Of a stretch of 64,000 nt of DNA, positions 35,048 through 41,645 are shown in pieces (position 1 is the stretch's first letter; each line of letters opens with the position of its first letter). The stretch comes from Thermoanaerobaculia bacterium (GTDB lineage Bacteria > Acidobacteriota > Thermoanaerobaculia > Gp7-AA8), in NCBI GenBank assembly GCA_017883205.1, contig JADGNZ010000007.1:62001-126000 (forward strand). Direction: 5' to 3'. The notes beneath the pieces were generated by a model, which saw only the letters and a list, made by a program, of their open reading frames with translations, ran no database searches and was not told where the DNA came from. Position numbers and translations under genes: made by a program.

Positions 35048-35928
35048 CTACGCCGCTTTCTCCTCGCTCCACATGTCCAGCGAGAGAAGATCGGCACCGT
35101 CCAGCGGTAGTCGGTCAGGCCCGCCGCCATCGCCGGAGTCTGGCCTTTCAGCGACTGATGCTTCCGGCAGAAGTTGTAGTAGACCATCGTCATCGCGAGC
35201 ATGTGGCAGTGGTTCTCAAACTTCTTTGAGAAGCCATTCGTCAGCCGCGTGAAGCGCCGGTTCTGCATGCGAAGCGTGAGATTCCATCGCTCCATGAACG
35301 ACGTGGAAACGTGCTTCATGTCGGGCTCGCCGATCGCCGCCGTTTTCTCGATCGAGAGAAGCCGTCCCGGAGAGTACCTACTCGCTGCGCTGTTCGGGTT
35401 CATGCCCGGCTGCGGACTACTCGTTCCGTAGGTTTTCACGACTTGACCGAGGCTCGCATCGTTGGGAGAGAAGTTCTTCGCAACGGCATCGATGTAGTAC
35501 GCCAGACCATCTGAGGAGATTTGGATTTCATTCGATGCCGACGTGCGGGACCGGAGATCACTCAGGAGCGCGTTCGCGGCTTCCGCACTGCGGTTACTGG
35601 CGAGCCACGAAATCATCAACTTGGAGTCCGCGTCGAGCGCCGTCCACGTCCAGATTGAGCCGATGCCTACGGTCTCCTGCAACTCGGCAGGGACGTTCTT
35701 CTGCTTCATCGCGCAGAACGACCAGACCTCATCGGCCTGCACGCGTTCGACGGCGATGTCGCGCACAACCGCGTCATGGAACACGGCGCATGCGGTGCCG
35801 ACTTCGCGGATGAGACTCAGCACGGTCATCTTCGCAGCGCCGGTCATACGGCAGGTTGACGCGATCGAGTTGCCTTCGATCAGGGCCGAGATGATACGGG
35901 CGCGGGAGTCACTTGAGAGCTTGTTCAT
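35048..35928 (-). pseudogene. IS1-family DDE transposase, frameshifted close to the C-terminus
   Basis: From ATG 35928 the frame shows an N-terminal HTH (SIASTCRMTGAAKMTVLSLI), the first catalytic Asp in ADEVWSFC, the second in SSDGLAYY and the IS1 signature MERWNLTLRMQNRRFTRLTN holding the catalytic Glu. After GLTDYRWTV (near 35100) the frame drifts into Arg-rich sequence up to 34873. A one-base shift there instead gives DLLSLDMWSEEKAA and a stop at 35048-35050, the normal family ending. A single-base deletion near 35097-35104 is the simplest reading. The catalytic core is intact, so the altered tail may or may not abolish activity. Confidence 0.85.
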
Positions 35929-36026
35929 GCAGGCAATATATGCTTGAGGGGTCAGGAAGTCAATGCTTGAGGGGTCACGAAGCGAAGATGTAACAATGCG
36001 GGTTCAGGCGTTGGCGGTAGAATGGA

Positions 36027-36103
36027 TGGCGCCCCGGGCAGGATTCGGACCTGCGACCAGCTGATTAGTAGTCAGCCGCTCTATCCCACTGAGCTACCGG
36101 GGC
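36027..36103 (-). tRNA. tRNA with anticodon ACU (tRNA-Arg-like body), CCA encoded
   Basis: Acceptor GCCCCGG/CCGGGGC (7 perfect pairs), D-stem GCTC/GAGC with loop AGTGGGATA, anticodon stem GCTGA/TCAGC with loop CTACTAA, T-stem GCAGG/CCTGC with loop TCCGAAT, discriminator G and encoded CCA. The anticodon is ACT (plus-strand 36067-36069), which formally reads the serine codon AGU. The short variable arm excludes a normal tRNA-Ser. C35, U36, a GGATA D-loop with A20 and G73 are arginine-type identity features. T-loop position 55 is C instead of U. It lies inside the transposon, 6 bp from the chaperone gene end. Confidence 0.85.
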
Positions 36104-36108
36104 ACACC

Positions 36109-36654
36109 TCACTTTTCAGGCTCTACCGCAGCATGCTCAGCGGTACCTATTTGTTGGGCTTCGGCTAGTTCTGCCTGAGCTTCGTTCAATTCCGTCTGGG
36201 CCGTAGCTTTCTCTCTTTCGAGACGCGCCTTTTCGATCTCAACGAAATTGACCGTCGGGAGCACAAACTGGCCGTGTTTCGAGGCTCCGGTTGCCTGCCC
36301 CATGATGCCACGAGCGATTCCAAACAGGATCGCTGGACCGTTGATGTAAATCATCTTCTGCGACACGTCCTCGGTAGTGCCTTCCGTGAACGTGAAGTAG
36401 CCGATGATCGTCATGTCTACCGTGTAGGGAGCGTTCTCTTCAGCGGTGTAACCATTCGCCGCCAGTTGAATACGCATGCTGATGCGGTAGTCTCTGGTTG
36501 AGACCTCATCCTGCTGGACGTCGAAGTCCACGTCGATCGCGCTGGCAGTCTTGTAACTAGGGTCGTACTCGCGAAGAGCACGAAAGACTAGCTCTTCAAC
36601 GTGGTACCGCTGGATATCAAGCGGCGGCGGCTGTGATGGTGTTGTTGTCGTCAT
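36109..36654 (-). CDS. SecB-like chaperone of a toxin-antitoxin-chaperone (TAC) system
   Basis: The protein has 181 residues. The central region has the SecB-superfamily pattern: VDMTIIGYFTFTEG strand, then INGPAILFGIARGIMGQATG, the helix matching SecB's Y-A-R-E segment, and LPTVNFVEI, matching the P-x-x-N-F end of SecB. A 50-residue Glu/Ala coiled-coil tail follows. In TAC systems a SecB-like protein protects an aggregation-prone antitoxin. It is third in the order toxin, HTH antitoxin, chaperone and its start overlaps the antitoxin gene by 38 bp. It is not a general SecB: no secretion genes are near. Confidence 0.8.
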   Translation of the reverse strand: MTTTTPSQPPPLDIQRYHVEELVFRALREYDPSYKTASAIDVDFDVQQDEVSTRDYRISMRIQLAANGYTAEENAPYTVDMTIIGYFTFTEGTTEDVSQKMIYINGPAILFGIARGIMGQATGASKHGQFVLPTVNFVEIEKARLEREKATAQTELNEAQAELAEAQQIGTAEHAAVEPEK

Positions 36655-37039
36655 TTTGAGTTTCGATGCTCATCTGGTGGACGGGAACGACTGAGCGTGG
36701 CACGAAAGAACTATTCGACTTCGGGAGGCGTTCAAACAGAACTACCTGACCGGATGCCTCCTCCTTCTCGTTGGGGAGAAGCATGGGAGGTTCGATGCGG
36801 CATTCGAGAGCACGAGCGAGTTTCACGAGAGTCTCAAGCGTGAAGTTGTTCTTGCCCTTGAGAAGTTTGGAGACGTACGCCTCGCTGAAGCCCATTCGTT
36901 CGGCGAGAACTTTGCCAGACATGTCGTCCAGTTGTTCCATTCGCAGCAGAACCGACTCCGTGAAGGCCAGCGAGAGTTGCTCGGTTTCGTACTCAAGCGT
37001 GTCTTTCATCGATTCGTAGATTTCCGCGAATGTTTTCAT
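36617..37039 (-). CDS. HigA-like XRE antitoxin with C-terminal chaperone-addiction-type extension
   Basis: The protein has 140 residues. An XRE helix-turn-helix lies at about 40-90 (GKVLAERMGFSEAYVSKLLK, NFTLETLVKLARAL). Beyond it about 45 residues, hydrophobic then polar (VVLFERLPKSNSSFVPRSVV), extend the protein past the usual HigA end. In TAC antitoxins such a tail is the chaperone-addiction region that needs SecB. Start ATG 37039 overlaps the toxin stop (ATGA). It should bind the toxin and repress the operon promoter. The tail assignment rests on context. Confidence 0.8.
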   Translation of the reverse strand: MKTFAEIYESMKDTLEYETEQLSLAFTESVLLRMEQLDDMSGKVLAERMGFSEAYVSKLLKGKNNFTLETLVKLARALECRIEPPMLLPNEKEEASGQVVLFERLPKSNSSFVPRSVVPVHQMSIETQNDDNNTITAAAA

Positions 37040-37458
37040 TTCAGCTTTCCTCCCTTAAGTTGCAGATAATCGATACGTAGCTGTTCAGCACGGGCAATGT
37101 CGTTGTTGAACTTGTTCTCCTTCACTTTGTCTGACGCATGGACGAATATGAATCTCCTTGGGCCATCCTGGAAGTAGAGGAAACGCGCCCCTCCGTCTGT
37201 CGTAAGCTGCCAAAGGTGATGCGACTGCATGACTTTGTGGCAGCGTTTTTTTGACATGTCACCGGCCTTTTTAGCCGCTCGCGTCTTGATGATGTTCGTG
37301 ACTTGAGGATTGTTAGCTCCTTCGATGTAGGCTAGTACGGAAGCCTCTTTATATCCGTAAAGATCGTATTCCTGCCCTTCTTCGAGCAGGTCGAGATACG
37401 CTAGTCGAAACTCGTCAAATGTCAAGGGCTGGATCAACCTATAAGTTAATCTCCCCAT
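37036..37458 (-). CDS. HigB/RelE-superfamily toxin of the TAC operon
   Basis: The protein has 140 residues. Residues 60-140 carry the RelE/HigB core: LWQLTTDGGARFLYFQDG strand pair, RRFIFVHASDKVKENKF and a final helix DIARAEQLRIDYLQL. HigB-type toxins cut mRNA on the ribosome. The N-terminal 55 residues (LTFDEFRLAYLDLLEEGQEY) are longer than in free-standing HigB. It is first of three coupled genes (toxin, antitoxin, chaperone), the order of the mycobacterial HigBA-SecB-like system. A GTATAC palindrome lies about 10 bp upstream of the start. Confidence 0.8.
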   Translation of the reverse strand: MGRLTYRLIQPLTFDEFRLAYLDLLEEGQEYDLYGYKEASVLAYIEGANNPQVTNIIKTRAAKKAGDMSKKRCHKVMQSHHLWQLTTDGGARFLYFQDGPRRFIFVHASDKVKENKFNNDIARAEQLRIDYLQLKGGKLK

Positions 37459-37566
37459 TCCGTATACGCAAGGCCCGAGCCTAAGTTTCTTTCGGGGGAG
37501 AACCGGAAATCTTGCGCGTCTTCCGCGCAGATGTCAAATGCAGAGAAATAAGCGCAATGTTACCAA

Positions 37567-37836
37567 CTACTTACGCCATCGCGCCGCCGCCGCCTTCCTA
37601 GCAATGTCCGACCGTCTTTTCTTGCTGAGGCTCGCGGCCCGCGCCGGTCCGCCGAGCTTTCCGCCCATGCGCCCGAACGCGGCGGCGGCGGCGCGCATCG
37701 CGTCCGTGATCTCAACCGGCGCTTCCGCGTCCGGTGCGTCCGCCTCAGACCTCGCGGCGATCGTCTCCATAACCCGGACGGCAGCTTGCGCTTCGTCCTC
37801 GCGCTTCTTCGGGCGCTTGCTTGACCCCTTTTGCAT
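37567..37836 (-). CDS. Small basic protein with GGKLGGPARAA motif
   Basis: The 89-aa product has a Lys/Arg-rich start, a variable middle, and an ending of the form FGRMGGKLGGPARAASLSKK followed by RRSDIARKAAAARW. This C-terminal pattern recurs in many small proteins of actinobacterial and phage origin and is thought to bind nucleic acid; its function is undetermined. It sits between the TAC toxin and an XRE gene on the same strand, with about 100 bp to the toxin start. Confidence 0.6.
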   Translation of the reverse strand: MQKGSSKRPKKREDEAQAAVRVMETIAARSEADAPDAEAPVEITDAMRAAAAAFGRMGGKLGGPARAASLSKKRRSDIARKAAAARWRK

Positions 37837-37854
37837 AAGGGGAGTATCAGCCCG

Positions 37855-38082
37855 CTACTTCCGTTTGTCAAACGGGCGGAAGAGTTCAGACGGCGCGACG
37901 TTCAACCCTTCGGCCAGCTTGATGATGTTATCGAAGCAGGGATTCCGGCGAGCGCGCTCCACATCGCCGACGTAGTTCCGATTCAGCCCGGCCAGCTCCG
38001 CGAGCTTCGTCTGCGAGAGTCCGCGCTTCTCGCGCAACTCGCGAAGGTGCGCCGCGAACTTCTCGATCGGAGGGACTGCCAT
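37855..38082 (-). CDS. XRE-family HTH regulator (Cro/CI-like)
   Basis: The 75-aa single-domain protein has the full XRE helix pattern: LRELREKRGLSQTKLAELAG, LNRNYVGDVERARRNP, FDNIIKLAEGLNVAPSELF. Its ATG (plus 38080-38082) lies inside the first of three repeats CATGCTTTGAGTGTG / CATGCTATGAGTGTG, which span the 56-bp divergent promoter shared with the gene at 38139. Autorepression through these repeats is likely by analogy with phage-type switches. Confidence 0.85.
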   Translation of the reverse strand: MAVPPIEKFAAHLRELREKRGLSQTKLAELAGLNRNYVGDVERARRNPCFDNIIKLAEGLNVAPSELFRPFDKRK

Positions 38083-38147
38083 GCTTTGAGTGTGCAGCCA
38101 TGTTCCTGTTGTCCGCCATGCTATGAGTGTGACATGCTATGAGTGTG
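38080..38147. promoter_or_regulatory. Three operator-like repeats between divergent HTH genes
   Basis: The 15-mer CATGCTATGAGTGTG occurs at 38117-38131 and 38133-38147, and CATGCTTTGAGTGTG at 38080-38094. The first copy covers the start codon of the minus-strand XRE gene; the third covers the start codon of the plus-strand gene. This spacing suggests binding sites for one of the neighbouring HTH proteins. Confidence 0.6.
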
Positions 38148-38453
38148 CGAAGGAAACAGTGGCCGAGACGGGAAAGCCGGAAAGAACGCCGCTCAACCCG
38201 GCTTGACGTTTTCCTCCGGGAGTGGGGCGTCAAGGTTGCCGTGTTCGCCCGGCGCGCGGGAGTCAGCCCTTCGCAGCTTCGACGCCTTCGTTGGGGTCAG
38301 TCAGAACCAACCCGCCGCCTCATGGTTGCGCTGACAGAAGCTGCTTCCACGATGCTCTCCCGGCCCGTCTACATGGTGGAGCTATTCGAGCTGTCACGCG
38401 CTGATGAGGCGCTCTACACCGCCATTCTGGAGAGCAGGGAGCGGAAGGAATGA
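38139..38453 (+). CDS. Small HTH-like DNA-binding protein
   Basis: The 104-aa product has a very basic N-terminus followed by VFARRAGVSPSQLRRLRWGQ, which fits a helix-turn-helix of the XRE type. A helical second half ends in LYTAILESRERKE. ATG 38139 lies in the third operator-like repeat. The stop overlaps the next HTH gene (ATGA), so the three plus-strand genes are one operon divergent from the XRE gene at 37855. Confidence 0.65.
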   Translation: MSVRRKQWPRRESRKERRSTRLDVFLREWGVKVAVFARRAGVSPSQLRRLRWGQSEPTRRLMVALTEAASTMLSRPVYMVELFELSRADEALYTAILESRERKE

Positions 38454-38704
38454 CGACGCTCGCCACAAAGCTGGGGCGATTCATGACGGTGAACAAGCTC
38501 AAACCGGCGAAGGTTGCGCGGGAGGCGGGAACCAGCAGGCAGCACCTATACCGCATCAGGAAGGGCATCACCGATCCCAGCTTCACGCTGGCCATGCGGA
38601 TCAAGGACGCATGCGGACGACTCCTGACGCGCGAGGTCAGCATAGATGAGCTGTTCGGCCCGAACGATCCGCAGGCGTTGCGTGTGCGTGACTGGTGGGT
38701 GTGA
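38450..38704 (+). CDS. Small XRE-type HTH protein
   Basis: The 84-aa product is a single XRE domain: LGRFMTVNKLKPAKVAREAG, TSRQHLYRIRKGITDPS, FTLAMRIKDACGRLL, with a short VSIDELFGPND tail as in phage Cro-like proteins. It is translationally coupled to the gene before it (ATGA) and 3 bp from the one after. Confidence 0.75.
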   Translation: MTTLATKLGRFMTVNKLKPAKVAREAGTSRQHLYRIRKGITDPSFTLAMRIKDACGRLLTREVSIDELFGPNDPQALRVRDWWV

Positions 38705-38707
38705 CCG

Positions 38708-39076
38708 ATGGAAGACTGGCGCGAACGTCTCCTGATCGCCGTGAATGTCTCCGAAAAGAAGCGGGCGGCCATCGCGTGGGAAGCGGGCATCACCCCGGCG
38801 ACACTCAGCAGGATACTCACCGGCGGACATGAGCATCCGGGATTCGAGACGATCGTGAAGATCGTGCATGCGGCGGGTGAGCACGTCGGGTGGATCTGCG
38901 GTGAACAGGGGTTCGGGCTTTCGAGCGATGAGCGGGCTAAGATTCAAACCGCCGCCGTGATCCTCATCAACTTGACACGCGGCGATCCCGAACTCCTCAC
39001 CTCTCTACGAGCCATCGCGTCGCGTTCAAAGCATCGTAGATATGGTGCGCGCTCTACCCGCAACAACCCACCATGA
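38708..39076 (+). CDS. XRE-type HTH protein with C-terminal extension
   Basis: The 122-aa product has an XRE domain in its first 70 residues (KRAAIAWEAGITPATLSRIL, TGGHEHPGFETIVKIVHAAG, EHVGWICGEQGF) and then about 50 residues of helix and basic tail. It is third of three coupled HTH genes. The gene stops 8 bp before the right terminal repeat of the transposon. Confidence 0.75.
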   Translation: MEDWRERLLIAVNVSEKKRAAIAWEAGITPATLSRILTGGHEHPGFETIVKIVHAAGEHVGWICGEQGFGLSSDERAKIQTAAVILINLTRGDPELLTSLRAIASRSKHRRYGARSTRNNPP

Positions 39077-39084
39077 CCCGCAAA

Positions 39085-39120
39085 GATGTTACAAACCAAC
39101 GGTCAAACTAGACCACTACC
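39085..39120 (-). repeat. Right terminal inverted repeat of the transposon
   Basis: Ends GTCAAACTAGACCACTACC, the exact reverse complement of the outer 19 bp of the left end; the inner GATGTTACAA is also the exact complement of the left inner block. Confidence 0.92.
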
Positions 39121-39633
39121 CAAAAAGCACCATCGATGGCCGAAAAGCACCGTCGATGGCTCAAAAAGCACCATCGATGGCCGAAAAGCACCGTCGATGG
39201 CTCAAGAAGCACCATCGACGGATCAAAAAGCACCGCCGATGGATCAAAAAGCACCGTCGTTGGATCAAAAAGCACCGTCGTTGGTTCAAAACGAACCGTC
39301 GACGGGTCAAAACGAGCCATCGTTGGATCAAAACGAGCCATCGTTGGATCAAAACGAGCCGTCGTTGGATCAAAACGAGCCGTCGTTGGATCAAAACGAA
39401 CCGTCGTTGGATCAAAACGAACCGTCGTTGCTTCAAAACACATCATCGCGGGTGCAGACCGCAGCATCGCCGGTGCGAAACGCATCATCGTGGGTGCAGG
39501 ACGGATCATCGCGGGTGCAACAGACATCATCGTGGGTGCGGAGCACATCATCGCCGCTGTGAATCGCGGCATCGCGGGTGAGAGACACCGCGCCGAGGGT
39601 GGGAAACATTGGATCGATGGTTCGAAACGGGCC
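39121..39633. repeat. Right part of 21-bp array 2 (about 24 units)
   Basis: Units of 20-21 bp follow one another without spacers. The first fifteen are of the type CCGTCGTTGGATCAAAACG. From about 39435 they change in register to TCATCGCGGGTGCAGACCG types, and the last two are degenerate. Several frames on both strands are open throughout because the period is mostly 21; I do not call them genes. Confidence 0.93.
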
Positions 39634-39670
39634 GAGCCAGCTCACGGACGGCGCGCGACGCCAAACACCA

Positions 39671-40225
39671 TCAGGCCAGCGCGAACGTCCGCAACGGCGT
39701 GTGGACCGCCCCCTTCGGATTGAGCACGCTCGAATACAGCGTCACGTTGTCGACGGGGAACGGTTCCGAAGCGAAGTCCTGGAGCGCGCTGACGAAGATT
39801 TCCGTGCATGCCGGCGGCCACTGATCGCGAATCCGGAAGAGTGTGAGGTGGGGCCGGAACTCCGCGCGATCGAGCTCGATGCCGGCATCTTTCACGGCGC
39901 CGCGCACGGCGTCGGCGACCGCGCGGAAATCGTCTTCCGGACCGGCGCCAACCCATCCCACCCTTGCGTGGCGACGGTTGGGGAAGAAGCCGCCGCCGTG
40001 AAGACGGCCCTCGAAACGCGGCACGGCTGCGAGTCGCGACTCGCAGGCCTCGGTCAGCCTGGGCAACAGCGACTCCGGCTGTTCGCCGAGAAACGCGAAC
40101 GTGAGGTGCTGCGTCTCGGGACGAACCCACGACGCCGAGGGAAGTTTGGACTTCACCTTCGCAACGCGGTCATTGATCGCGCGGAGCTCTGGCTCCGGGA
40201 AGGAGGCGGCGATGAAGAGGCGCAT
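39671..40225 (-). CDS. thpR: RNA 2',3'-cyclic phosphodiesterase (2'-5' RNA ligase family)
   Basis: The start is ATG 40225 (MRLFIAASFPEPELRAIND); 40258 (TTG) is less likely. The 184-aa protein has the two H-x-T-x motifs that define the 2H phosphoesterase fold, in QHLTFAFLG and PHLTLFR. The family hydrolyses 2',3'-cyclic phosphate ends of RNA and can ligate 2'-5' in vitro. It lies 30 bp downstream of the aspartase gene on the same strand and 37 bp from the repeat array. Confidence 0.9.
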   Translation of the reverse strand: MRLFIAASFPEPELRAINDRVAKVKSKLPSASWVRPETQHLTFAFLGEQPESLLPRLTEACESRLAAVPRFEGRLHGGGFFPNRRHARVGWVGAGPEDDFRAVADAVRGAVKDAGIELDRAEFRPHLTLFRIRDQWPPACTEIFVSALQDFASEPFPVDNVTLYSSVLNPKGAVHTPLRTFALA

Positions 40226-40254
40226 GGAGTACGGACCAGAGCGAATTGTAGCTG

Positions 40255-41643
40255 TCAATCCGCTTGCCCGGCGAGAAACTCTGGCGTGAAGATCCTGGCG
40301 ATCTCTTCTTCGCTGAGAATCTTCCTCTCGCGCAGGAGCTGCGGGATCGGCGTGCCGCTCTTCGCCGATTCTTTGGCGATCTCAGCCGCGCGCGCGTAGC
40401 CGATGATCGGATTGAGCGCCGTAGCCAGCGAGGGTGAGCTGATGTAGTACGCCTCGCACTGCGCGCGGTCGGTCTCGATACCGCGGATGCACTTCTCGAT
40501 GAAAACGGGAAGGTAGTTCTTCAGGATCTCGATCGAGAAGAGGATCTCGAACGCCATCAGCGGCATCATCACGTTCAGTTCGAGTTGCCCGGCCTGCACC
40601 GCGTAGTCGATCGTCGTCGCCGAGCCGATGATGTGGAAGAGAACCTGGTTCATGCACTCGAGCATCGACGGGTTCACTTTGCCGGGCATGATCGAGGAGC
40701 CGGGCTGCACGGCTGGCAGCGTGATCTCGGCGAGGCCGGTCTGCGGGCCGGAAGCGAGGAGGCGCAGATCGTTGGTGATTCGCGTCAACTCCAGCGCGAG
40801 GTTGCGCAGTGCGCCGGACACCGCGGAGACGGGAAGCTGCGATTGCATCGCCTCGCGAAGATCGTCGGTGGCTACGAGATCGAGATTCGTCAGCGCGTTC
40901 AGGTTGCGAACGACCACTTGCCGATAGCCGCGGGGAGCGTTCATTCCTGTGCCGACGGCGGTGCCGCCGATGCCGAGAACGCGCAGCTCACCGGCGCTGG
41001 CCGTGAGCAATCGCGTGGCGCGCCGCGTGGCCGCGGCGTAAGCGCGAAACTCCTGGCCAAGCGTGAGCGGGACGGCATCCTGCAGATGCGTGCGGCCGGA
41101 CTTGATGACGTCAGCGAACGAGCTCCCGCGATCGTCGAATGCGACGGCGAGCGCATCGAGTTGCGGAGTGAGCTCGCGCAGAAGGAGAAGCGTGGCGATT
41201 CGGATCGCGGTGGGGAAGACGTCGTTTGTCGACTGCGCCATGTTCACGTGATCGTTCGGATGAACCGGCTTGTATTCGCCGAGGTGTCCGCCGAGCGAGA
41301 CGTTGGCGAGGTTCGCGATTACCTCGTTGCAGTTCATGTTGAACGACGTGCCCGCGCCGGCCTGGAAGACATCGACCGGGAAGTGTTTCCGGTTGCCTTC
41401 GGCGTCACCGAGAAGCCGGTCGCAGGCGCGAGCGATGGCATCCGACAGAGCCGCGTCGAGCGTTCCGAGCTCCCGGTTGCCCAGGGCCGCCGCTCGCTTC
41501 AGAAGAATGAACGAGCGGATGAAGACCGGATGCGCCCGCAGTCCGCTGATCGGGTAGTTCTCGACCGCACGCTGCGTCTGCGCGCCGTAGAGCGCGTCAT
41601 CGGGGACCTGGACTTCGCCGAGGGTGTCTTGTTCGATGCGCAT
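40255..41643 (-). CDS. aspA: Aspartate ammonia-lyase (fumarase/aspartase superfamily)
   Basis: The protein has 462 residues, normal for the family. The superfamily loop GSSIMPGKVN with the catalytic Ser, the GRTHLQDAVPLTLGQEF segment with the active-site His, and AGTSFNMNCNEVIAN are present. The substrate-loop sequence resembles aspartases more than class II fumarases, which read SGTQTNMN there. The reaction is L-aspartate to fumarate plus ammonia. Class I fumarase genes nearby (44192, 45594) make the second fumarase reading less needed, but only activity would decide. Confidence 0.85.
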   Translation of the reverse strand: MRIEQDTLGEVQVPDDALYGAQTQRAVENYPISGLRAHPVFIRSFILLKRAAALGNRELGTLDAALSDAIARACDRLLGDAEGNRKHFPVDVFQAGAGTSFNMNCNEVIANLANVSLGGHLGEYKPVHPNDHVNMAQSTNDVFPTAIRIATLLLLRELTPQLDALAVAFDDRGSSFADVIKSGRTHLQDAVPLTLGQEFRAYAAATRRATRLLTASAGELRVLGIGGTAVGTGMNAPRGYRQVVVRNLNALTNLDLVATDDLREAMQSQLPVSAVSGALRNLALELTRITNDLRLLASGPQTGLAEITLPAVQPGSSIMPGKVNPSMLECMNQVLFHIIGSATTIDYAVQAGQLELNVMMPLMAFEILFSIEILKNYLPVFIEKCIRGIETDRAQCEAYYISSPSLATALNPIIGYARAAEIAKESAKSGTPIPQLLRERKILSEEEIARIFTPEFLAGQAD

Positions 41644-41645
41644 AG

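Larger units (their letters stand above)
34681..39120. mobile_element. 4.44-kb IS1-type transporter transposon with passenger genes and a tRNA
   Basis: The ends are 36-bp inverted repeats (34681-34716 and 39085-39120): 19 outer bases identical (GGTAGTGGTCTAGTTTGAC), 7 mismatched, 10 inner bases identical. GG-N3-TG at the tip fits IS1-family ends. The flanks are CAAAAAAGC on the left and CAAAAAGC on the right, compatible with an 8-bp target duplication, though the target is itself a repeat. Passengers are a small CxxC protein, a tRNA, a TAC operon and five further small genes, four of them XRE/HTH-like. Confidence 0.88.

Noticed and set aside
35985-36010. A third copy of the transposon inner end (GATGTAACAATG)
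   Set aside because: Only about nine of ten bases match and the outer end GGTAGTGG is absent, so it is not a usable IS end.
39042-39723. Several 90-200 codon frames across array 2
   Set aside because: Same cause: 21-bp periodicity keeps frames open. Products are low-complexity and the frames extend into the convergent thpR gene.
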